IMG/VR virus record: IMGVR_UViG_3300009151_005675
Span: 1 to 32,169 of that record
Length of the DNA: 32,169 nucleotides
Origin: a virus
Direction: 5' to 3' (one strand)
In this document: in pieces, positions 1-5,124 of the stretch
How the letters are laid out: each line of letters opens with the position of its first letter
How positions within the stretch are numbered: the stretch's first letter is position 1
Position numbers and translations under genes: made by a program
The notes under the pieces: model-generated
Seen by the model: only the letters and a program-made list of their open reading frames with translations
What the model was told of the DNA's origin: nothing
Database searches by the model: none

Positions 1-381
1 GTCAATGTGTTCAAGTTCTAAAGGAAGTCGATTACCTCTCCACTGGTCACTTGTACCACACTCTTCACATTTATTGTTACGTTCGTGTAACAATCTTTTA
101 CGCAATGCACCTTGTGCCATTTCCTCGTAAGGTCGATTCCACGAATTTTTTAAATTTGCTACTTGTACTTTCTTTTGCTTGGCATTAAAATCATATTTTA
201 AATTTTTCTTTGCTTGAAGCTGTTTTCTTTCGTCAGCTGTAAAATTAGCGTAAAATTCTAAATTAGATTTACTTTTTTTCTCATTTGTTTCTGCACTAAA
301 ATTTCTGCTATTAGCACAACTTCTACTACAGTACATTCCACCTTTTTCATGTGGCGTACTACATTTAGGACACAGTTTCAT
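1..381 (-). CDS. HNH endonuclease, 3' end outside window
   Basis: A minus-strand reading frame starts at ATG 381-379, preceded by a good ribosome site (GGAGG), and runs off the left edge after 127 codons. The N-terminus has two zinc-ribbon pairs: CPKC at residues 4-7 and CSRSC around residue 18. A Lys-rich linker follows, then CEEC near residue 109 and LELEHID at the edge, which fits the first part of an HNH nuclease motif (the H of 'xxxxHI/VD'). The rest of the HNH domain would lie left of base 1. Such free-standing HNH genes are common homing-type elements in phage genomes and often sit beside tRNA genes, as here. The substrate cannot be read from the sequence. Confidence 0.75.
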   Translation of the reverse strand, partial: MKLCPKCSTPHEKGGMYCSRSCANSRNFSAETNEKKSKSNLEFYANFTADERKQLQAKKNLKYDFNAKQKKVQVANLKNSWNRPYEEMAQGALRKRLLHERNNKCEECGTSDQWRGNRLPLELEHID

Positions 382-436
382 ATCGAACCTCCAGTAGTAT
401 TTAGCAAATACATCCCTGGTTCAACATATTATTGTT

Positions 437-510
437 TGGTGCCCCTTGATGGAATCAAACCACCGACTGATGCTTACAAGGCAACTGTTATGTCATTTAA
501 CTAAAGGGGC
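437..510 (-). tRNA. tRNA-Thr (anticodon TGT)
   Basis: Minus-strand cloverleaf with acceptor GCCCCTT/AAGGGGC, anticodon loop CTTGTAA (TGT), T-loop TTTGATT, discriminator A and an encoded CCA (bases 439-437). One T-T mismatch lies in the anticodon stem. It stands apart from the main array, on the far side of the DUF458 gene. Confidence 0.9.
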
Positions 511-517
511 CTAACTA

Positions 518-1000
518 TTACGCCAACTTACGTTCAGAAAGAATTTGGCTGAAACGATCTGCGCCAAAACTAGCTGCCCAAGCATCTGGCTTGACCATGG
601 GAACAACATTACATGTACCTTTTATATATCCAATCGCTTGTGCTATGACACAATTTGATCCATGTAATTCATCCGGATTTAGATCCAAATGCACTTCAAC
701 ATCACGATCCTCAAGTACATCTGCTAACTTTTGGAACAAGGCAGAAACCTTGTAAACCTCGTTCATTAAACGCATCGCCGGTTTGTTTCGGCGTTGATCA
801 TAGTCGCGTTCTCTAGTAACCTCACCAAAAATCCGGCAACCATGTTTGCCATCTATATGTACCACAACCACAGCGGCATAATCAGCAAACCAAGTGCCAC
901 GTATGTTAACACGTTCCGAGTCACAGCCTAGATAAATTTTAGTTTCTGGAGACTGTGCATCTATAAACGTTTTTAGTTCTACCACATCGATCTTTCTCAT
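518..1000 (-). CDS. DUF458 / YkuK-type RNase H-like protein
   Basis: 160 residues, start ATG at 1000 after AAGGAG. The sequence fits the DUF458 (YkuK) family, an RNase H-like fold of uncertain substrate: IYLGCDSE near residue 22 gives the first-strand acidic residue, LDLNPDE around residues 104-110 gives the second acidic cluster, and the C-terminal VKPDAWAAS segment gives the last conserved Asp before the end. Length matches the family. It sits between tRNA-Thr and tRNA-Trp in the same orientation, so it is probably cotranscribed with tRNAs. A role as a nuclease acting on RNA or DNA is inferred from the fold; activity in this family is not well established. Confidence 0.75.
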   Translation of the reverse strand: MRKIDVVELKTFIDAQSPETKIYLGCDSERVNIRGTWFADYAAVVVVHIDGKHGCRIFGEVTRERDYDQRRNKPAMRLMNEVYKVSALFQKLADVLEDRDVEVHLDLNPDELHGSNCVIAQAIGYIKGTCNVVPMVKPDAWAASFGADRFSQILSERKLA

Positions 1001-1022
1001 GCTTCATCTCCTTTTAAAATAT

Positions 1023-1093
1023 TGGCGACGGATTACGGCATCGAACCGCACTTGGGGGCTTTGGAGGCCCTTAGTTCCCCTGAACAATCCGCC
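1023..1093 (-). tRNA. tRNA-Trp (anticodon CCA)
   Basis: Acceptor GGCGGAT/ATCCGTC, anticodon loop CTCCAAA, discriminator G as expected for Trp, encoded CCA. The D-arm is short. Part of the minus-strand array. Confidence 0.88.
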
Positions 1094-1124
1094 ATAATTA
1101 TGTTTTTAAGGCTGCGATCTACTA

Positions 1125-1196
1125 AGTGCTCTAATGGATTCGAACCATTTTCTCCGCCCTTGTCAGGAGCACATTGATCCACAATGCTAATAGCAC
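1125..1196 (-). tRNA. tRNA-Val (anticodon GAC)
   Basis: Acceptor GTGCTAT/AGAGCAC with one A-G mismatch, anticodon loop CTGACAA, T-loop TTCGAAT. No CCA is encoded, unlike nearly all other tRNAs here, so CCA would be added by a nucleotidyltransferase. The mismatch and missing CCA hint at a degrading copy. The array also holds tRNA-Val(TAC). Confidence 0.75.
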
Positions 1197-1270
1197 ACAT
1201 ACACGCGAACGTATGGTAGATTTTGCCTTCTGTTGCTTCGCGCATCAACAGCCTTAAAAACACAACAACT

Positions 1271-1345
1271 TGGTGGAAACAGATGGAGTCAAACCATCCT
1301 GGTCTTCCTTATGAGGGAAGTGCATAGTCGCTCTGCCATGCTTCC
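1271..1345 (-). tRNA. tRNA with CAT anticodon (Met or Ile2)
   Basis: Acceptor GGAAGCA/TGTTTCC, perfect anticodon stem CTTCC/GGAAG, loop CTCATAA, encoded CCA. The G1-C72 pair argues against an initiator tRNA. It could be elongator Met or a TilS-modified Ile2 tRNA. A second CAT tRNA lies at 13489-13563. Confidence 0.88.
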
Positions 1346-1352
1346 TAAATAT

Positions 1353-1429
1353 TGGTCCGAATGGAGAGATTTGAACTCCCGACATCCTGCTCCCAAAGCA
1401 GGCGGTCTACCAGGCTGACCTACACTCGG
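1353..1429 (-). tRNA. tRNA-Pro (anticodon TGG)
   Basis: Acceptor CCGAGTG paired to the 3' strand, anticodon stem CCTGC/GCAGG, loop TTTGGGA, T-loop TTCAAAT, encoded CCA. Only 7 bases separate it from the CAT tRNA, as expected for a processed polycistronic tRNA transcript. Confidence 0.92.
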
Positions 1430-1438
1430 TTAAAACTT

Positions 1439-1513
1439 TGGCGGTCTCAGGGGGTAACGATCCCCCTCCTCAGCAGTGACAGTGCTGTGTGCGTCCATGA
1501 ACACCTTGCGACC
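1439..1513 (-). tRNA. tRNA-Asp (anticodon GTC)
   Basis: Anticodon stem CAGCA/TGCTG, loop CTGTCAC, perfect T-stem GGGGG/CCCCC, discriminator G and encoded CCA. One acceptor mismatch. This is one of the GUN-anticodon tRNAs that can carry queuosine. Confidence 0.88.
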
Positions 1514-1520
1514 TAAATCT

Positions 1521-1598
1521 TGGAACATCGGGAGGGATTCGAACCCCCGGCTTTCAGGATTTGCAATCCCGTGCATTTGACCTCTCTGCCACCGATGC
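1521..1598 (-). tRNA. tRNA-Cys (anticodon GCA)
   Basis: Acceptor GCATCGG/CCGATGT, anticodon loop TTGCAAA, T-loop TTCGAAT, discriminator T (U73, the Cys identity base) and encoded CCA. Confidence 0.9.
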
Positions 1599-1622
1599 AT
1601 ATATTGAAAGCATGTTACTACA

Positions 1623-1728
1623 CCATATTGAAACACACTATACAACAGGTTTAGGTCTGCTTCTATATCCTGTCACGGCTTAGTATGAAGTTATCTCTGG
1701 ACCTCGGCCGTAATGTGTTTCAATATGG
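1623..1728 (-). ncRNA. candidate structured RNA closed by a 15-bp stem
   Basis: The segments 1623-1637 and 1714-1728 are perfect 15-base inverted complements enclosing 76 bases. Inside, 1645-1649 pairs with 1669-1673 (ACAGG/CCTGT) and 1675-1679 with 1707-1711 (ACGGC/GCCGT). The two inner loops hold complementary AGGTC/GACCT, allowing a loop-loop contact. It lies between the promoter/boxA segment and tRNA-Cys, so it should be transcribed leftwards. No tRNA cloverleaf or ORF fits. It could be a small RNA, or a processing stalk like those flanking rRNAs. The base pairing is seen; the function is unknown. Confidence 0.45.
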
Positions 1729-1729
1729 A

Positions 1730-1747
1730 GTCATTAAATGACCCCTT
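1730..1747 (-). other. hairpin beside boxA
   Basis: On the minus strand GGGGTCATT and AATGACTCC are separated by a single T and form a stem of about 9 bp with one G-T pair. It directly follows the boxA-like element, the place where rRNA leader RNAs also carry hairpins. Confidence 0.4.
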
Positions 1748-1764
1748 CAAATTGTTAAAGAACA
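1748..1764 (-). promoter_or_regulatory. boxA-like antitermination element
   Basis: The minus strand reads TGTTCTTTAACAATTTG, almost the same as the rRNA-leader boxA of E. coli (TGCTCTTTAACAA...), which binds NusB/NusE and lets RNA polymerase pass Rho sites on untranslated RNA. It lies about 10 bases below the predicted start of the 1781-1809 promoter and upstream of a run of untranslated tRNAs, as in a ribosomal operon. Confidence 0.6.
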
Positions 1765-1780
1765 GTACTACTAAGCAAAC

Positions 1781-1809
1781 AGTATAGCAGGTTGTGTATT
1801 ACTGGTCAA
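1781..1809 (-). promoter_or_regulatory. sigma70 promoter for the tRNA array
   Basis: On the minus strand TTGACC (1809-1804), a 17-base spacer and TATACT (1786-1781) with a TGC extended -10. It points at the boxA, the structured RNA and tRNA-Cys through tRNA-Thr. Transcription would start near 1774. Confidence 0.7.
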
Positions 1810-1818
1810 CCTAATAAT

Positions 1819-1895
1819 TGGCGTCTCTACCCGGCGACGATCCGGGTCCGCCACCGTGAAAGGGTGGTGATCTAACCAACGTAATCTATAGAGAC
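1819..1895 (-). tRNA. tRNA-Glu (anticodon TTC)
   Basis: Acceptor GTCTCTA/TAGAGAC is perfect; anticodon stem CCACC/GGTGG, loop CTTTCAC, discriminator G, encoded CCA. Its 3' end abuts the promoter at 1781-1809. Confidence 0.93.
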
Positions 1896-1904
1896 TTTGA
1901 TAAT

Positions 1905-1978
1905 TGGTACCCGGTAGAGGTAACGATCCTCTGTCGCACGATTATCGGCCATGTGCTCTACCATTGAGCTAACCGGGT
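1905..1978 (-). tRNA. tRNA-Ile (anticodon GAT), unusual C33
   Basis: Perfect acceptor ACCCGGT/ACCGGGT, D-stem GCTC/GAGC, T-stem AGAGG/CCTCT, encoded CCA. The anticodon stem is CATGG/TCGTG with two G-T pairs and the loop reads CCGATAA, so position 33 is C instead of the near-universal U that forms the U-turn. The anticodon call rests on standard spacing of the arms. Confidence 0.75.
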
Positions 1979-2128
1979 ATATTGAATTTTGTTTATCGTT
2001 TGTAGTGTCCAAGCTACTTGCTGAACTTACTTGACGTAAGTCTGCTACGGGCATCAGGTACAGTAACAAGTGTCTTGGTCAGACTCGCCACTCACATATG
2101 GGTAACCGTACACACATAAACAAAAACT

Positions 2129-2218
2129 TGGCGGAAGCGGTGGGATTCGAACCCACGGACCTTTTACAGCCGACAGTTTTCAAGACTGTTTCCTTAAGCC
2201 GGACTCAGACACACTTCC
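2129..2218 (-). tRNA. tRNA-Ser (anticodon TGA)
   Basis: Acceptor GGAAGTG/CGCTTCC, anticodon stem ACAGT/ACTGT, loop CTTGAAA, the long variable arm of a class II tRNA, T-loop TTCGAAT, discriminator G, encoded CCA. The 150 bases before the Ile tRNA hold only a small hairpin (ACTTAC-TTGAC-GTAAGT) and no recognisable gene. Confidence 0.93.
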
Positions 2219-2223
2219 ATGTT

Positions 2224-2297
2224 TGGTGCCTCGTTAGAGAATCGAACTCTCATCAACGGTATGTAACACCGCTATTCTACCATTAAACTACCGAGGC
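2224..2297 (-). tRNA. tRNA-Val (anticodon TAC)
   Basis: Acceptor GCCTCGG with the 3' strand ACGAGGC (one mismatch at the base), anticodon stem GCGGT/ACCGT, loop GTTACAT, T-loop TTCGATT, discriminator A, encoded CCA. Confidence 0.9.
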
Positions 2298-2304
2298 ATA
2301 TATT

Positions 2305-2378
2305 TGGAGCGAGGTATAGGAATTGGACCTATGTTTCGACATTGGCAATGTCGTGTTCTGCCATTGAACTAACCCAGC
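2305..2378 (-). tRNA. tRNA-Gly (anticodon GCC)
   Basis: Anticodon stem CGACA/TGTCG, loop TTGCCAA, discriminator U as usual for Gly, encoded CCA. The acceptor GCTGGGT/ACCTCGC has one T-C mismatch. Confidence 0.88.
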
Positions 2379-2381
2379 ATT

Positions 2382-2464
2382 TGGTACCCCAACCGAGACT
2401 CGAACTCGGATGCTTTCGCACATGCTCCTAAGGCATGCGTGTCTTCCAATTCCACCATCGGGGT
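2382..2464 (-). tRNA. tRNA-Leu (anticodon TAG)
   Basis: Acceptor ACCCCGA/TTGGGGT, anticodon stem CATGC/GCATG, loop CTTAGGA, long variable arm of class II, encoded CCA. Only 3 bases separate it from tRNA-Gly. Confidence 0.92.
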
Positions 2465-2471
2465 ATATATT

Positions 2472-2547
2472 TGGTGCAACCTCCAGGAATCGAACCTGGT
2501 TTTCCTGTGTTTCAAACAGTTTCCATGACCACATCGGATAAAGTTGC
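2472..2547 (-). tRNA. tRNA-Phe (anticodon GAA)
   Basis: Acceptor GCAACTT/AGGTTGC, anticodon loop TTGAAAC, T-stem CCAGG/CCTGG with loop TTCGATT, discriminator A, encoded CCA. One mismatch at the outer end of the anticodon stem. Confidence 0.85.
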
Positions 2548-2568
2548 ATTAGTACAAGACACCTCGGG

Positions 2569-2639
2569 GGTGACCACTGAGGATCAAACTCAGATCAGCA
2601 GGACCACAACCTACGGCTTTATCATTAAGCTATGGTCAC
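2569..2639 (-). tRNA. tRNA-His (anticodon GTG)
   Basis: Perfect acceptor GTGACCA/TGGTCAC, anticodon stem GTAGG/CCTGC, loop TTGTGGT, discriminator C (the His identity base) followed by CCC, so CCA is not exactly encoded. The D- and T-arms are intact. It is one of the queuosine-target tRNAs. Confidence 0.85.
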
Positions 2640-2658
2640 ACCCAAGGTGTCTTTGTAT

Positions 2659-2735
2659 TGGTGCGACCGGAGAGATTCGAACTCCCAACCTCAAGTTTCG
2701 AAGACTTGCTTTCTATCCAGTTGAATTACGGTCGC
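2659..2735 (-). tRNA. tRNA-Arg (anticodon TCG)
   Basis: Perfect acceptor GCGACCG/CGGTCGC, anticodon stem CAAGT/ACTTG, loop CTTCGAA, T-loop TTCGAAT, encoded CCA. Confidence 0.93.
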
Positions 2736-2741
2736 ATTGTT

Positions 2742-2816
2742 TGGTAGGGGATACAGGGATCGAACCTGTGCATCACGGAGTCAAAGTCCGTTGCCGTTCC
2801 GCTTGGCTAATCCCCT
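2742..2816 (-). tRNA. tRNA-Gln (anticodon TTG)
   Basis: Acceptor AGGGGAT/ATCCCCT, anticodon stem ACGGA/TCCGT, loop CTTTGAC, T-loop TTCGATC, encoded CCA. The stretch 2817-3027 above it holds several short hairpins (for example TTGCGG/CCGCAA at 2965-2984) but no tRNA or ORF that I can support. Confidence 0.92.
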
Positions 2817-3027
2817 ACAGGAAAAATTGATGCCTAGACGATTGCATCTGGTGTTTTACGTCTGCTGTTTCTTCATGCGAGTTCCTTACCAAGAAGATGC
2901 AGTAAAAGAATGGCTCATTCACGCTAGAGGTTTGCTTTCTACCTCAACTCACTTTCGCTAGTGTTTGCGGGCTATCTGCCGCAACTCAGATTAATTGGTT
3001 CTAAATACATACCTAAATAAATAATCT

Positions 3028-3300
3028 ATGTCAAAAGAAAGAATATCTTCATTCATACGTCGACGTGTACTTGAACGCGATGGATTGCGTTGTGTATACT
3101 GTGATCTTGATTTAAATAATTTAGAGATACATTTAGATCATGTTATTCCAGAATCACAAGGTGGAACAACAACTTATGAAAATCTACAAGTAACTTGTAG
3201 GAAATGCAATCTGGAAAAAGGTGTTTTAACCGAAAGCGAATTTGAAAATAAACTTCGCACCAGGGCAGAAAACATCCTACATAGATTGGGACCTAGATAA
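3028..3300 (+). CDS. small HNH endonuclease inside the tRNA array
   Basis: 90 residues on the strand opposite to the tRNAs around it. The compact HNH domain is complete: CVYC at residues 22-25, LDHVIPESQGG around residues 36-46 with the catalytic His, the Asn in YENLQ near residue 52, and CRKC near residues 57-60 as the second zinc pair. Such stand-alone HNH proteins nick DNA and often behave as homing endonucleases. No Shine-Dalgarno is seen; two CTAAATA boxes (3001-3007 and 3013-3019) precede the start and resemble T4-type late promoter cores, but the spacing is not convincing. The target site is unknown. Confidence 0.85.
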   Translation: MSKERISSFIRRRVLERDGLRCVYCDLDLNNLEIHLDHVIPESQGGTTTYENLQVTCRKCNLEKGVLTESEFENKLRTRAENILHRLGPR

Positions 3301-3313
3301 TAACAAATGTATA

Positions 3314-3397
3314 TGGTGGAGCCCATAGGATTCGAACCTATTCACCAATGGAACCGGGTTACAGCCGGCTTCGACTCTCCAACTTCGACGGGACTCC
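3314..3397 (-). tRNA. tRNA-Tyr (anticodon GTA)
   Basis: Acceptor GGAGTCC/GGGCTCC, anticodon stem GCCGG/CCGGT, loop CTGTAAC, long variable arm, T-loop TTCGAAT, discriminator A, encoded CCA. It is a queuosine-target tRNA and the first gene of the array in the direction of transcription. Confidence 0.92.
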
Positions 3398-3400
3398 AAG

Positions 3401-3612
3401 ACACACTCTTTCGAATGTGTATAGTGAAGCAGACTCGGCTATTTCCAGTAGGTTTCTTAGGCCCGCCAGCAGTACCAAGTATGCTTCACTATGCTGGTTC
3501 TTACTTGCGCGTTATCGCCACGCTTTCATACCCACAGCACGCCTGTTCGCCCATGTTTTAAGTGCAGGCTAGGACCACGTTTCCTATCACACTTGCTGCA
3601 TTACCACACTAC
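3401..3612. other. gene-free structured stretch
   Basis: No credible ORF on either strand. 3421-3431 and 3482-3492 are perfect 11-base inverted complements (ATAGTGAAGCA/TGCTTCACTAT). CCAGCA inside that loop pairs with TGCTGG just outside it, so both could form as a pseudoknot. ACACA/TGTGT around 3403-3420 and GCCTG/CAGGC around 3552-3575 give further hairpins. It may be an RNA leader for tRNA-Tyr or an independent small RNA; I could not match it to RNase P, 6S or tmRNA. Confidence 0.35.
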
Positions 3613-3646
3613 AAAAACAAAACCCCGGAGTTTTTAGGTCCGGGGT
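3612..3646 (-). terminator. Rho-independent terminator
   Basis: Minus-strand stem ACCCCGGA/TCCGGGGT around a loop with CCTAAAAAC, followed by TTTTGTTTTTG. It closes the unit that begins at the 3820-3848 promoter and separates it from the tRNA array. The loop sequence recurs in the terminator at 3890-3923. Confidence 0.75.
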
Positions 3647-3650
3647 CTTT

Positions 3651-3812
3651 AATTAGATTACTGTAGAAATAATATTCTAATTAAAAACCCCACTTGGTTC
3701 GAGATCACGTGAATTTAAAAAATTCGCCCAATAGGTCTGGCCGCCTGTAATGGGCTGTTTGGATATCGTCATATGTGTATAAGTGTTCATTTTTGAAATC
3801 TAATTCCTTATT
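3651..3812 (-). ncRNA. candidate structured RNA/leader between promoter and terminator
   Basis: A consensus promoter and a terminator delimit a transcript of roughly 170-200 bases. Its ends are complementary: AATTAGATT (3805-3797) can pair perfectly with AATCTAATT (3659-3651). Inside are GCCCA/TGGGC and GAATTT/AAATTC hairpins. The transcript also contains a 37-codon ORF whose ribosome site overlaps the closing stem. A regulatory RNA, a 6S-like hairpin RNA or a stem-controlled peptide message are all possible. Confidence 0.4.
3677..3790 (-). CDS. possible 37-residue peptide
   Basis: ATG at 3790-3788, stop TAG at 3679-3677. AAGGAA lies 13 bases before the start. A second in-frame ATG is codon 7. 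The product is polar with Trp/Tyr near the middle, no signal peptide, no membrane segment and no family I recognise. It is the only ORF in a short unit with its own consensus promoter and terminator, which supports expression of the RNA but not necessarily translation; the RNA may be the functional product. Confidence 0.35.
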   Translation of the reverse strand: MNTYTHMTISKQPITGGQTYWANFLNSRDLEPSGVFN

Positions 3813-3819
3813 AGCTGCT

Positions 3820-3848
3820 ATTATAGCAGTGAATTAATACTTTGTCAA
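3820..3848 (-). promoter_or_regulatory. perfect consensus sigma70 promoter
   Basis: Minus strand TTGACA (3848-3843), 17-base spacer, TATAAT (3825-3820), with TGC just before the -10. Both hexamers match the consensus exactly. It faces the 3651-3812 unit. Confidence 0.85.
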
Positions 3849-3889
3849 CTACTTGTTGCTATTCTATTTAGTCCTGCAAAATCAATGAT

Positions 3890-3923
3890 TTAATAAAAAC
3901 TCTGGATTTTTAGGTCCAGAGTT
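3890..3923 (-). terminator. Rho-independent terminator
   Basis: Minus-strand stem AACTCTGGA/TCCAGAGTT followed by TTTTATT. It ends the transcript carrying the Ala/Lys-rich protein. The stop codon of the overlapping frame at 3910 lies in the hairpin loop (ACCTAAAAA). Confidence 0.75.
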
Positions 3924-4102
3924 CTTCATAACGTTTTATTGCCTTTAACCTTGCAATTACTAATCTCAATCGGATATGATCCGAAAGTTCCACATCATCT
4001 GATTCAACTTGTAATGCCCTGGATCCGACTAATAAATCTAACTCATCGGATCCAGGGACACCATTATCTTTTTCGTTGAGATTACTTAGCGGCAGCTGGT
4101 GC
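3910..4102 (-). CDS. possible small ORF without a standard start
   Basis: An open frame follows the Ala/Lys-rich gene in the +1 frame and ends in the terminator loop. Its last 55 residues look protein-like, with acidic residues followed by an amphipathic helix rich in Arg, Leu and Ile. No ATG, GTG or TTG with a ribosome site is visible within it after the upstream stop codon; the only ATG in frame (4143) lies inside the upstream gene. It may use a rare start, be reached by +1 frameshifting at AAG-TAA-T, or be non-coding. A perfect 12-bp inverted repeat lies inside it. Confidence 0.25.
4017..4057. repeat. 12-bp inverted repeat with GGATCC core
   Basis: CCCTGGATCCGA (4017-4028) and its exact complement (4046-4057) flank 17 bases. 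There is no T-run, so a terminator is unlikely. It could be an RNA processing or protein-binding hairpin. Confidence 0.6.
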
Positions 4103-4312
4103 AGCAGGAGCAGCTGGTGCTGTTTTGGCCGCAGGTGCCGCACTTTTGGTATCGGCTTTCTTGTCAGCTTTTTTAACTGCTTTCTTATCAGCTTTCTTTT
4201 CTGTTTTTGCAGGAGCAGCTGGGGCAGATGCTTCGACTTTCACTTTAGGAGTATCAGCAGCAAAAGCGGTTAGGGCGAACATAGTTGCAACGATTGCGAT
4301 AATGGTTTTCAT
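4082..4312 (-). CDS. secreted Ala/Lys/Pro-rich small protein
   Basis: 76 residues. The first 18 form a clear Sec signal peptide (Lys, hydrophobic core, AFAA-type cleavage site). The mature part is low-complexity: a Lys-rich block with repeated KKADKKA units in the middle and Ala/Pro-rich ends. This resembles small exported periplasmic basic proteins of proteobacteria, such as acid-shock-like proteins, but low complexity prevents a firm family call. The product should be a polycationic, disordered periplasmic protein. It is followed by the terminator at 3890-3923. Signal-peptide composition resembles the two Bug proteins in this window, consistent with genes acquired from the host. Confidence 0.7.
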   Translation of the reverse strand: MKTIIAIVATMFALTAFAADTPKVKVEASAPAAPAKTEKKADKKAVKKADKKADTKSAAPAAKTAPAAPAAPAAAK

Positions 4313-4406
4313 TTTATATCTTTCTTTAGGTTAGGCACAAACAATTTGTCTGTGTATATAATTAACGCTTTACTGTGTACTTCAGTTGACAAGAATCCAA
4401 ATAAAT

Positions 4407-4628
4407 TTACCTCAATTTATTCAAATAGTCTCGACCAACCAAACCGGCTTCGATTTCCTTCAATGCAGTCACAACAGGACCATTACGTCCCGGCACCATG
4501 ATCTTGCTGCCCTGATTAATTTCCCGGGCCCGGGCAGCAGCAATCAAGATAACATCATAGTGATTGCCAATTTTATCAATTGCTTCGCGGCCTGTGGTTG
4601 CAGTTATAGGTTTTTTACGGATTTCCAT
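4407..4628 (-). CDS. rpoZ: RNA polymerase omega subunit homologue
   Basis: 73 residues, start ATG at 4628 after AAGGA. The central part aligns with bacterial omega: the REAIDKIGNHYDVILIAAAR segment (about residues 14-33) corresponds to E. coli [20 protein letters not shown], and VVTALKEIEAGL (about 52-63) to VIALREIEEGL. These two segments make the conserved core that clamps the beta-prime C-terminus. The C-terminal tail of the host protein is absent. Omega helps assemble RNA polymerase and modulates its response to ppGpp. It has its own consensus promoter, so strong early expression is likely. The product could replace host omega and retune the polymerase; that role is inference. Confidence 0.8.
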   Translation of the reverse strand: MEIRKKPITATTGREAIDKIGNHYDVILIAAARAREINQGSKIMVPGRNGPVVTALKEIEAGLVGRDYLNKLR

Positions 4629-4655
4629 TTGTGATCCTTGTCGTATTAAAATACA

Positions 4656-4684
4656 ATTATAGCAGAGTAATTATTAGAAGTCAA
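4656..4684 (-). promoter_or_regulatory. sigma70 promoter of rpoZ
   Basis: Minus strand TTGACT (4684-4679), 17-base spacer, TATAAT (4661-4656), TGC extended -10. It overlaps the stop codon of the GNAT-like gene and lies 28 bases before the rpoZ start. Confidence 0.8.
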
Positions 4685-5124
4685 GCGTTTTTGGTAATAT
4701 ACTCGTAATTTACAGTTTCGGAATTTTCGCTTAGTACAAATGCACCATTTTTTATATGGAAGCGTCTGGCCATCTCTGTCTTTGGACTTAGGGTGACAAA
4801 CCGTGTGATATTTGGAAATTCTTCCTGTATCCTTGCCACAGTGGCCCGCAGCAGATCCACCCCAGCCCCGGGTGCATAACTCCAGATGGTATAAAACACA
4901 GCCACAGTTATCAACCCAGCAGTCAGATGTAAATCGGATACTGTCTGCGGCACCCGATCCATAAGGCTTACACATATCATTGCAAGTGGACGTTCATCTA
5001 CCAGAGTACCGACAAACTTGTTTGTTCCAACGCGAAATTCGCGTGGAATCTCAGGACGTACTGGATCATCCTTGATATAATCAAGCAAAGGATCGTTAGC
5101 GTCGGTGATAAAATTCAATTGCAT
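4681..5124 (-). CDS. GNAT-fold acyltransferase-like protein
   Basis: 147 residues. The order of elements suggests a GNAT fold: an N-terminal alpha/beta part, a strand AVFYTIWSYAPGAG near residues 76-89 with a Gly-rich turn where acetyl-CoA would sit, a helix LLRATVARIQEE, and a C-terminal segment FVTLSPKTEMARRFHIKNGA near residues 109-128, where the helix and Asn-Gly match the end of the acetyltransferase core. The acceptor is unknown. Its start codon is inside the 3' arm of a 15-bp hairpin (5114-5177), and no strong ribosome site is exposed. Confidence 0.55.
   Translation of the reverse strand: MQLNFITDANDPLLDYIKDDPVRPEIPREFRVGTNKFVGTLVDERPLAMICVSLMDRVPQTVSDLHLTAGLITVAVFYTIWSYAPGAGVDLLRATVARIQEEFPNITRFVTLSPKTEMARRFHIKNGAFVLSENSETVNYEYITKNA

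Noticed and set aside
1233-2961. ORFs across the tRNA array with GFEP-type or SNP-type peptides
   Set aside because: They are the reverse or frame shadows of T-arms (GGTTCGAAT), not genes.
3001-3020. T4-type late promoter before the HNH gene
   Set aside because: CTAAATA boxes are present but spacing to the start is poor and the motif is common in AT-rich DNA.
2817-3027. Possible extra tRNA or small RNA
   Set aside because: Several short hairpins exist but no T-loop or full cloverleaf; not enough to call a gene.
3401-3612. RNase P RNA
   Set aside because: No match to the conserved GAGGAAAGTCC or ACAGAA regions.
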